DNA of 64,000 nt from Forficula auricularia. Its lineage: Eukaryota > Arthropoda > Insecta > Dermaptera > Forficulidae. The position numbers and the translations under genes are program-made. This document shows, in pieces, positions 55,259-64,000 of this stretch (within the stretch, counting starts at the first letter, position 1; each line of letters opens with the position of its first letter). Location of the stretch: the NCBI GenBank assembly GCA_024734495.1, contig JALMQS010000618.1, positions 605,027 through 669,026 of the forward strand. The letters are read 5' to 3'. The notes under the pieces were generated by a model. It did not search any database and had not been told where the DNA came from. It was given only the letters and a program-made list of their open reading frames with translations.

Positions 55259-56284
55259 AATGGGATATATATCGCCAGCGTGGTATATTTTTAGTTCAAG
55301 ACCCAATGTTATATTTACAGGAAATTTATTTTTAATTGTAACTTACAATCTAGATAAAATTAATGGTATTTTTTTTTATTCAAATTGTGAGAAATTGAAA
55401 AAAAAATTAAATTACTTCGAAGAATTTATTAGCCAGACATTCTAGCCAGAATATTTGTAAAGTAAATCCGAAATATAATAATACAATATTTATCATGGGG
55501 TGCTTTTTTATGAACCTCGTAGCCTGCAATTTTTTCTATCATAAACTTTTTTGTGAGAAATTAAAAAAAAAAAATCAGTATCATATTAGAATAATAAAAA
55601 AAGTATACCTATAAATTAAATTCCCTACACTCATCACTTTCTCATTCAAGATTTCATACTTATTAGCAGAATTGTGGTAAATTAAAAATCTCTAAAAATA
55701 TCAAACTTTGCTAAGAAAATAATATTTCCACCTTCGTTTCGTTGAATAATGGTAATAAAATTCAAAAATGAAAGATTTTCAAAAATTGTATAGATATTGA
55801 TAAATAATTGATTCGGGACTAGGCCGCGCGCGGCGTTTGGGTCAGCAACCCGGCGAACAAGCTCAGACTTGTTCAGGAGGAGAGGTAAGCCGAAGATTCG
55901 TGGTTGGCCCACCCGACGCGGGTGGCGCTTTCCATGCAATTGATCGGATCTTCCGGATTAATTAGCGCTACGAAATTCTCATTTCAATTGAAAGCCGCTT
56001 GGATTATTGGGCTCAGCCAATTATTTGTTTTTCATTTTTCGTTTTCAGAAATTTTTAAAAAGTGGGAAAATGTAATTTTCAAGAATGATTTTTTCTGTCA
56101 TTAGATATCCACGAAAACTTGAAAACAGAAGCTCATATGAAGTTTGTTTTGATACCAAGATGTTACTGTTTTGTCAAATTCAAAGGACTAGTTTTTGGGG
56201 TTTCTAGCTTAACCCTTTGCGGGTGTGACTTATAAACACATTGTTGATTTTTGGCAATATCAAATAACGGCTTTGGTTGGGGGT

Positions 56285-56350
56285 CGGGTAGGCTAGGGGT
56301 TAGCATATCAGCCTGATAACCAAGTGGACCCCAGATTCGAATTCGAAAAT
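56285..56350 (+). other. tRNA-like segment in R5 (weak)
   Basis: GTAGGCTAGGGGTTAGCATA could be an A box, a CTGATAA loop fits an isoleucine anticodon, and AGATTCGAATTC is B-box-like. Stems do not pair fully, and the other R5 copy has lost part of it. Confidence 0.25.
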
Positions 56351-56850
56351 CTGGCCCCGGGGAGGTAGAGACAAATTTAAAAATTAAATAATTAGTATCG
56401 TAAATTGGCTTATGGCCCGAAAGGCCGAAAAGCCAAAAAAAACAACGGCTTTGGCTTATATATAAATTTTGACGCAGTTGAAAGGATAAAGAAATATGAA
56501 AAATCATATTAAGGAGAAAATATTTTAGAATCATGTTATTTAAAACTTACCGAGACAAAATAATAAATTCTTAAATTTTTCGAGTGCTTTGTTTTGAAAT
56601 TCAATAGAAATAGGTAAGAACTTTAATAAATATTGAATTCATTAAAATACTTTATTAGATTCAATACATATTAAAAATATATATATATATTTTAATGTTA
56701 AACTATTAAAAGTAAAAAAATCAATTGAAAATGAAAAAAATACTAAATTAAGCATAAAGTGAAACAAAGGTTGTCCTCTGCTTGATGAAAAAAAATTTAA
56801 TTTCCAAGCGATACTGACTCTTCGCATAATAATATTAATAATTAAAAAAA

Positions 56851-56889
56851 GACTGATGATGAAGGCCAAGTCTTCGAAACTATAGTCTC
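56851..56889 (+). ncRNA. Hammerhead-like motif, family B (best copy)
   Basis: CTGATGA (56853-56859), T, stem II GAAGG/TCTTC (one wobble) around CCAAG, GAAA, CTATAGTC, then TCAGAC; AGA before the core can pair with TCT-like sequence only weakly. Core, palindromic stem III and GTC site are all intact. Confidence 0.65.
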
Positions 56890-57161
56890 AGACAAATAAA
56901 TATATATAGTGTGTATGTTTATTTGCATCAAGCAGAGGACAACCTCTTTGTTTCTCTTTATGAATCAACAACTCTACTACTCTCGGAAAAATAAAAACTT
57001 TTCAATTAAATTAAGCACATGAATTTTAATTGAATTGAATTTAGTAAACTTTTGAAAATTATTTCAATCACTATTCACTAATCATTTTAAATTACTTAAT
57101 TTAGATTAATATTAAAAAATCATATGCTTTGAATTTAACAAAAATCTTAGTATAAAAAACA

Positions 57162-57307
57162 CAAATATGTGTACCGCATTTTGTGTATAACTCCTAATTG
57201 ACTGAAGATGGCCAAATAAAATTCAGGCCGAAACGTCTTATTAAAGGTGTTTTATTGAACCCAGTGATTCCATCTTTGGCTGATACCTCCTCCTTCATCT
57301 AGTACAG
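57162..57307 (+). mobile_element. Solo Penelope terminus, 146 bp, with 11-bp target duplication
   Basis: TATAAAAAACA at 57151-57161 and 57308-57318 flanks a segment matching the right terminus of the Penelope element (ACTCCTAATTGACTGAAGAT to CATCTAGTACAG) plus a short piece of 3' UTR (GTACCGCATTTTGTG). The R5 copy at 26505-28575 has one target copy and no insertion. Confidence 0.85.
57197..57242 (+). ncRNA. Hammerhead-like motif in solo Penelope terminus
   Basis: CTGAAGA (57202-57208), T, GGCC/GGCC stem II, GAAA (57230-57233), CGTC: same as the element at 45855-45903, with no core changes. Confidence 0.65.
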
Positions 57308-57579
57308 TATAAAAAACAGATTAGAAAAAATCACGAGATTTTTTCAATTTTCTTTTTAATAATTCTTAATTTTTTTTAATTTTTAAAGGGACTAATAATT
57401 CATAACAAAAATTATTGTGTATAAAATTAGTAAATTTAATTAATTAGAAGTATCTTGTTCTTCAAATGCCATACTCAATCGAGTTTCGTCGATTACCATA
57501 GAGCATAGAGAGTATCCATTGTAATTTTCTCTTCGGGGTAGTTTTCCGTTGACTTCCCCTAATTAGATATATATTCCAT

Positions 57580-57860
57580 TGAAAACTCAATACTGAATCG
57601 ATGCAAAGGCAGCCCAAAAATAATGAAAACAGAAATTACAAATTAAAGATTTTATTAGAACGTCATTATTATCCTCTTAAATAACTCGGAGGATCGATTC
57701 TGCTTCTTCAGGGTTTACAAAAAAATCCAACGAATTTCCGTGTATATTATAATATTATTAATTAATTGGAATTAACAAACTTTGTGCCTTGATGATGTCC
57801 AGAGCGGGTTAAAACGTTGTCAAAAAAAATATTTTATTTCAATTTTATTTAATTCTGGCT
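57580..57860. mobile_element. Decayed family C/G repeat
   Basis: AAAGGCAGCCCAAAAATAAT, minus-strand CCCTGAAGAAGCAG (57702-57715) and plus-strand CTTGATGATGTCC..AAAACGTTGTC (57789-57821) are remnants of the hammerhead-bearing foldbacks. Confidence 0.4.
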
Positions 57861-57911
57861 GACTTCAAATAAAAATCGACCATTTTACCTGAATTTAAAA
57901 TTTTATTAATA

Positions 57912-58351
57912 CAATCGACTCTCGATAATTCGAATTTTCCAATAATTCGAACTCTTCAGCTGTTAACTTTGGTAAATCGAAAAAATTTTGATACGGTCGA
58001 TAACTCGAAATACTTTTTGTTACAAAAAAGGAGAGAAAGTTCTATAATTCGAACTAGGCCACTTACCCTCTTTATAATTCGAATTTTTCCTAACTTTCCT
58101 CATTTTCCTCCTAATTACCTCCTTTCTATTTCAATGTTAATACATATGTAATTTTTTGTTCTTTTTTGTCGTTTTCGTTACTTTTACTTTTTTACTTGTG
58201 GATATGTATAAAATCTATGTAAGCTCATACATATTTTCAAAAATATAATAAAAACTCTTAATAATTCGAATATTTTTTTCTTTCCTCTTGAGAATTCGAA
58301 GTCTCGATTTTCTTGTATTCCCTTGGATTTTGAATTATCGATCATCGACTG
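57912..58351. mobile_element. pogo/Tigger-like MITE, 440 bp
   Basis: Ends CAATCGACTCTCGATAATTC and a mirrored GAATTATCGATCATCGACTG match the CAGTCGACTCTCGATAA type of pogo-like termini; AATTCGAA motifs recur inside both ends. No transposase. TA precedes the left end only. Confidence 0.65.
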
Positions 58352-58369
58352 AATATCGTTTTTAATTAA

Positions 58370-59090
58370 ATCAAAAAATTACCAAGCAACGCTCGGTCCG
58401 CCAGGTAATAGGGATTTATTATATAGTAGGTATAAATTCTCTCAGGCTCTATTTACAGGTAGCATTAGACATTTGTAATGAGTCGTAAATCGTTTTAGTT
58501 TAATCCTTGCAATGTGATTTATGTTCGAGATTTAAAAGTAGCACAAATTTTTTCCCAACTTGTTCTTATGTTTTTTCTTTTCTTTTTTTATCAATAAAAC
58601 GTGTTCTTTGCCATTTTCGTTCATTTTTCACTTCGTGGTTGAAGAAAAAACAAAATGTTTAATTAATCACGCGCCTGATTTAATCCAGCCCTGTACTACA
58701 TTCTTCTTTCGACTTGTTCCTTTTTTTTAACCCTTGGGACTATGTAAACCTTAATTGGTCATTAATCGTGACTTAACATTTTTTAATTTATTAGCTGTCT
58801 TAAAAAATGACAATTATCAAAAAAAATTATAAATCATATTCAGTTCACACTTGGGAAGGGCGCTTTCCTCAGTGTTAATTTTTTAAAGTCAAGTTTTCCA
58901 AGGCAGAGCGCCTATCAATATTAGAGTTCAGAAATTAGTATGTTTTATTCTTGAATGATTCAATTTGTGAAATGATATAATTGTCTTAATTTATGCCACT
59001 TCTGAATAAGGACAGGTACAAAAAAACTTAAAAATGACCACTCTGGGAATCTCTCACACCGTCATTTTAAAGTGAAATAAATTTAAATAA
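58370..59090. other. R3-like 3' end at 58380-58420, otherwise no feature
   Basis: ACCAAGCAACGCTCGGTCCG CC-type hairpin at 58382 resembles the R3 3' terminus. The remainder is AT-rich without supported features. Confidence 0.4.
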
Positions 59091-59094
59091 GCCT

Positions 59095-59640
59095 AAGTCG
59101 AAGAGTATTTAAATTTGAAACTTGAGCTATCTAGAGGCTGCAAGAAGTACCACAGGATTTTGGCTAAAATAGAAGTACGGGAAGTTGGTGATTACGTACG
59201 TAAGAATGTACTATCCTGCGTTTCGCAACTATAAATCTCAGAGCTACGAAATTCGAAACTTGAGCTCGATTTAGGCAAGAAGGGGTACAGCAAGATTTTG
59301 GTTGAAATCGAAAAACCTTAAGTGGACATTTACATGAAATATTTTTCGATTTTATTTTTTTTATTTTCTCAAAAACGGCTCTAACGAATTTTTTTAATTG
59401 GTGTACCTACTTGTTAAGTGTCATCCGTTATTAGTCATGTATAAATTTTGATCCAATTGAAATAAAGGAAAAGGGTGTAGTTTCGTCTACGTCTCGTTAG
59501 TCACGTCTCAAAATAAATAATTGAATCGTTCATATCTCGTCTTCGGTAAGTCGCAGAGCCTTGAAATTTGAAATTTAAGCTATTTTGAGGCAAAAAGTTA
59601 CCGAGCATCGCTCGGTGCTCCAGGCACTTTTACAAATATG
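59095..59640 (+). mobile_element. R3 repeat, plus copy
   Basis: Contains ATCTCAGAGCTACGAAATTC, AAAAACGGCTCTAACGAATT and ends with the hairpin ACCGAGCATCGCTCGGT and CTCCAGGCACTTTTA. A Helitron/Helentron-like 3' end is the best guess. Confidence 0.55.
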
Positions 59641-60500
59641 TAGAATTAACATAAAAAATTATTGAATATATTAATATTTAACTTTTTCTGTTCAAATTTG
59701 TTTAAGAAAAAATTAAAACAAATTTTTAAAAATTAATTTGTCTAAAACTATAAGGTAGTTCAGTAGATTAGTCGCCAAAATAATGAAGGCCAAATTTTCA
59801 ATATTGTCTTGATAATACCTTGGTTTTGACTGATTTTTGCTCTGTCACTCTCGACAAAACAAAATCTTTTCAACCCAAATGATTCCCCTCATTTCATCTC
59901 ATGTCTTTGTTAAATTAATTAAATGAATATCAAAATGGTATTCAAAGTCATTATTATGGAAATACAATTGATTTCATAATTAAATTTAAACAAATGACAA
60001 CATGACACCTGTTTCTGACGTCTTTTGTAATTCTCATTGGATTGCCAGCAAAGTTTATGCCAATCAACAAGGGTGTGTACTTTGATCTCGAAATAAACAG
60101 GTGAGTGAATTTGTCGTTTGTGTTTTTAATAAAAAAAACCACAAAACCACCCTCAAAGAGTAAACTTTTTAAAATCAGTCTGAACTTTCTCTAATTTTAA
60201 TAGTCGACCCTTTACTTTCTGCCCTTATTTCCACGACGTAGCTCTGTAATATTAGAAGGTTTGTTTCTCTCCTGTTTGCCTTTCCATCTCCGTTAGTAAG
60301 TTGAGAAGTGATTTAGTATAAGACTATTAGAAAGTTCTCAAGATAAAAAGTAAACTTTCTCAACATTAAACAAAAAGATTCCTTTACAAAAAACAATCGA
60401 TCGAGATTAAATGACATTCTATACTATAAAGGTATAAAGTGTTTTATTGGTAATACTCTGGGATAGGCCAAAATGGTGAAATAATGGAATTTTCAATAAT
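59641..60500. other. No repeat recognised between inverted R3 copies
   Basis: A splice-donor-like ACAGGTGAGTG at 60099 is not backed by an ORF on the same strand. Possibly host DNA; nothing can be assigned. Confidence 0.35.
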
Positions 60501-60504
60501 ATTT

Positions 60505-61160
60505 AGTGCCTGGAGCACCGAGAGATGTTCGGTAAGTTTTTGCATCTAAATAGCTTAAGTTTCAAGTTTCAACCCTCTGCGACTTGCCGAAGACAATATA
60601 TGGATGATTAAAATATTTATTTTGTATACACTCCTAATTTACACCCCATTCCTTTATTTCAATCAGATCAAAATTATACACGTCTAATAATTCAAAACAT
60701 TTGATAAATACCTACACGAATTTTAAAAAAATCGTTAGTGCCGTTTTTGAGAAAATCAAAAAAAACGAAAAATCTTTCATGTAAATGTCAACTTACGGTG
60801 TTCCGATTTCAAGCAAAAGCTTGTGATACACCTTCTAGCATATATCGAGCTCAAGTTTCGAATTTCGTAGCTCTGAGATTTATGATTGCGAAATGCAGGG
60901 GGGTACAGTCTTACGTACGTAAAGATCAACTTCCGGTACTTCTATTTTAGCCAAAATCTTGTGGTACTTTTTGTAGCCTCTAGATAGCTTAAGTTTCAAA
61001 TTTCAAGGCTCTGCGACTCTCCAAAGAAGAGATGTGAACGATTAAAATATTTATTTTTCGACATGACTAATTTACACCCCCTTTCTTTATTTCAATAGAG
61101 CCATTTTTGAGAAACCGATTCTACATATATATAAGAATTGCTCTTTTAATATAATAATTG
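60505..61160 (-). mobile_element. R3 repeat, minus copy
   Basis: Reverse complement of 59095-59640 with longer 5' end: on the minus strand it opens ATTAAAAGAGCAATTCTTAT and ends with ACCGAACATCTCTCGGT and CTCCAGGCACT. Hairpin slightly degraded. Confidence 0.55.
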
Positions 61161-61399
61161 AGAAAAAATGGAAAACTTTTTTTAACACTCGGTATGCCTT
61201 TCTAAAAATTTCGTCATCAAATATTTTAATATAAAAACTTGAAAATTGGCAGAGATGTGAAAATTATTAATATACGTTTATGACAAATAGTTTGCGACAT
61301 AACGATTCAATTTTTTCCTGAATTTCAATATTTTTCATTTGGAAGTTTTCGATTTAGAATAAATTAACATCTTATTAAAATAGTAAATACAAGCATACT

Positions 61400-62995
61400 G
61401 GTTAGGTAAATAAGCTGACGTGTTCTGATGTAGCCATCCACTTGACTTTACCATACAATCTGGCCCCTCACCTACATTAATATCTAATATAAAAATTTTT
61501 AAGAAAAAATAAAACCGACTTCAAAAAATTAAATGCAACAAATATAAAAATACACTAAAAGGTATAAAATAATTATTATCTTATTTAGTTACAACTAAAC
61601 GACGAAATATTAACACGAAATTACTTTTTAAAGTCGGTGCCAAACAAACTATACCTATAAGCGAGCGTACCCGCCAAACGTACTAAGTAAGATCCGTCGA
61701 GTGCGATTCATAAAAGGTATATGTTTGGCACCAACTTCAAAAGTAATTTCGTGTTAATATTTCGTCGTTTAGTTGTAACTAAATAAGATAATAATTATTT
61801 TATACCTTTTAGTGTATTTTTATATTTGTTGCATTTAATTTTTTGAAGTCGGTTTTTATTTTTTTCTTAAAAATTTTTATTTTTCTCTTTTTAGTGATGT
61901 TATTAATAGTGATTATATCATCAGAACTTGACCAAATTAATATGACACCATCCCTAAGACACCCCCTTTCGGATAAAAAAAGAACCATCGAAATCGGTTC
62001 ATAAACAAAGAGGTTAGGTCTAAACAAACCTAATAAAAAAGGTCTAATACCTATGAAAAAAAATCGAAAAAAAATGGGACCAATCGGAAGCTAGACTGGA
62101 CCCAATGCAAAAAAAATTTTCAAAATCGGTTGACAATTGGCGGAGATATGAGGTAACATAGGCAAAAAAAAAAAAAAAAAAAAAAAAAAAATTCAATCGA
62201 ATAGAGAACCTCCTCCTTTTTTGAAGTCGGTTAAAAATTATTTATAATCATGTAGGGGAGGGGGGTTAGTTTTTGCATTTTTAGACTCCTAGGGGCACAC
62301 TGATTATGTATACAAAATTTGGTTGAGTTTGGTAAATTGCCAAGATTTTCATTTTTTGCCCCCCCCCCCCATTTTGGGAGGTTAGTATTTGCATTTTTAG
62401 ACTTCTGGGGACCCACTGATTATGTATACAAAATTTGGTTGAGTTTATTAAATGGCCAAGATTTTCATTTTTTGACCCTCCACCTCCCCCCCCCCTATTT
62501 TGGGCAATTAGATTTTGCATTTTTAGACTTCTGGGGATCCACTGATTATGTTTACAAAATTTGGTTGAGTTTGCTCAAACGACCTAGATTTTTAATTATT
62601 AACCCCCTCCACCCCCCTTAATTTTGGGTCGATATGCACCAAAATCTAATCAGCTCTTAATCTCAATGAACCAAAACTACGTGTGAAATTTGGTTTCGAC
62701 ATTCACCCTAGTTTTTGAGCTAGCTCGTCCACAAAATTTGGTAACGCACAGACTAACAGACAGACTAACCAATATTTTGACAAAACAATTATTATCTCGA
62801 AAAATATAATTTTTTCGATGTTTGCTTATTAGACCTTTTTTGTAGAGCGAAATGCCATGGTTTCGCGCAATTTTTTTAATCGAAATATTTTAAGCCGTTT
62901 TTGAGATATTTCGAAAAAAAGAAGGAAAAAACCACTTTTTTCATTCACGATTACAATACTTGACCATACCCTGTATGGTAAAGTATGGTAAAGTA
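61400..62995 (+). mobile_element. R1 repeat interrupted by R4
   Basis: 61420-61505 and 62235-62995 together match 23800-24470 plus the 3' hairpin (CCATACCCTGTATGGTAAAG). Three 125-bp C-run subunits lie at 62260-62600. Reading frames over them are artefacts. Confidence 0.7.
61511..62234 (+). mobile_element. R4 element inserted in R1, coding relic deleted
   Basis: AAACCGACTTCAAAAAATTA start, inner palindrome (61513-61855), then AGTGATTATATCATCAGAAC directly after the splice-acceptor-like TTTTTAG, and end CCTCCTCCTTTTTTGAAGTC. A run of about 30 A lies near 62163-62190. Confidence 0.7.
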
Positions 62996-64000
62996 AAAAT
63001 AATGGTGTAAAACGAGTATTTTGATGATCTTAGCATTAATTTAAGATGAATTAATTAAATAATTTAATTATACCTACTTAATAAAATCTTTAGAGAGATA
63101 AAAGATAAATCATCATAGCGTTTATTCATTTTTTTTGTTACTTATCCCAAAATTTTGACTCTCTCCAAAAATAATTTGATTGAAATGTTAATATAGTTTT
63201 TGAGTTAGAAAAAAAATAAATACAAATAACTTCAAGATTGAATCTTATTTAGTTTATGATTTACAATTGGATAAAACCAACAAGTGAAGACCAATGAGCA
63301 ATAGAGCCGCTGTAAAACTAATAATAGTATTCTTATGGGAGAAAATATTGGTTTTCTCGAATACATTTTTGCCAATAGAGATCAGCCTTTCGTGAATTTC
63401 TGGAATTTTTTTTTTTAATTTTATTAAACAAATTATTTTACATGAATTAATGTTTACATTGTATTTGAGCTTCGATTCCTGAGATTACTTCTCCACCATC
63501 GAGTGTCCTTGATCATCTTTTTAGTCCTTGTTTTTAATAAGAGGAAAAAACTAATAAAATAAAAAAAAAAAAACACTTTTTCGATAATTATTCCAATTCC
63601 ATATTTCCATTATTCCCTTAATTTCTGCAATTATATTTAACTACGTATATAAATAAGTTTATTCGATAAGCTAAGCATTTAGCCTGGTCGTTAAGCAATC
63701 TAATCTACATGAATGGAGAGTCAATCTATACCCTGAAAGAAGAGAATATGCATCATTGCATCATATTTGCATATTTTAATTTCATATATATAAACAATCA
63801 TCTATTCCAAAAAATGTATTTTGTAGAATGATGATATTTCATCACACTAATAAATTATGTAAAATTTATTTTTATATTTAATAATTATAACCACTAGTTT
63901 TATTCTTCATATTCATATGCTTATTTTCTTTTTTAGTGTTTAAAGTAGTTCTTTCACAAATGCAAAAGTTCAAGAAGTCTTCGAAACTTGGAATATAAGT
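62996..64000. other. AT-rich, no feature recognised
   Basis: No ORF, repeat terminus or RNA motif that I can support. Confidence 0.45.

Larger units (their letters stand above)
55258..57455 (-). mobile_element. R5 repeat, copy 2, inverted
   Basis: Reverse complement of 26505-28575 with scattered differences, a family B copy (56755-57010) at the corresponding place, and a Penelope-terminus insertion (57162-57307). The GC-rich block is 55825-55940. Confidence 0.7.

Noticed and set aside
55682..56104. Genes on both strands of the R5 GC-rich block
   Set aside because: Frames are conserved only because the two R5 copies are similar; no family, no start context, and overlapping antisense frames are equally open.
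60095..60110. Splice donor ACAGGTGAGTG as evidence of a host exon
   Set aside because: No open frame precedes it on the same strand; a single site is not enough.
62231..62621. Three overlapping 61-100-codon frames
   Set aside because: They follow the 125-bp C-run subunits of R1.

Overview
This 64-kb window is AT-rich eukaryotic DNA, most likely from an insect. It carries mariner, Tc1, hAT, piggyBac-like and pogo-like ends, tRNA-headed SINEs (one with a GATGAT-type tail), a jockey/CR1-group LINE and a Penelope-like element. The order of insect cannot be fixed from the sequence; the repeat style would fit Lepidoptera or another repeat-rich insect. I find no convincing single-copy host gene, rRNA gene or functional tRNA gene. 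What can be annotated is a dense, nested graveyard of transposable elements.

Layout. 0-7 kb: a mariner transposase tail, a TIR element split by a LINE, an 850-bp TIR element carrying tandem repeats and a large hairpin, a hAT-like end with tandem repeats, and the best LINE copy (5251-6768, reverse transcriptase in three broken frames). 7-20 kb: a Tc1-like MITE, two hAT MITEs inserted at the same point of another repeat, a piggyBac-like MITE, several foldbacks and a perfect-arm Harbinger-like MITE. 21-29 kb: palindromic elements, a hAT (23462-25537) containing repeat R1, which in turn contains a SINE, and the first copy of a 2-kb repeat (R5). 29-36 kb: LINE remains, a cluster of hammerhead-like motifs, a SINE inside another repeat and a 1.15-kb hAT. 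38-49 kb: hAT MITEs, an R4 element, a Penelope-like retroelement (44164-45969) and a related composite element. 49-64 kb: a C-rich Helitron/Helentron-like element, the second R5 copy in inverse orientation with a clean 146-bp Penelope-terminus insertion, R3 and R1/R4 nests and a pogo-type MITE.

The unifying and most interesting signal is a set of hammerhead-ribozyme-like motifs scattered over both strands: CTGANGA, one extra A/T/G, a stem II that covaries between families, GAAA, a very short self-complementary stem III, then a GTC-type cleavage site. They sit in the termini of the Penelope-like element, in the arms of several foldbacks, in the highly repeated family B, and at 31694-32040 in three direct copies about 150 bp apart. 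The last arrangement resembles the tandem layout of retrozymes. Repeat names used here: A-F are hammerhead families; R1-R5 and T are interspersed repeats defined by comparison inside this window.
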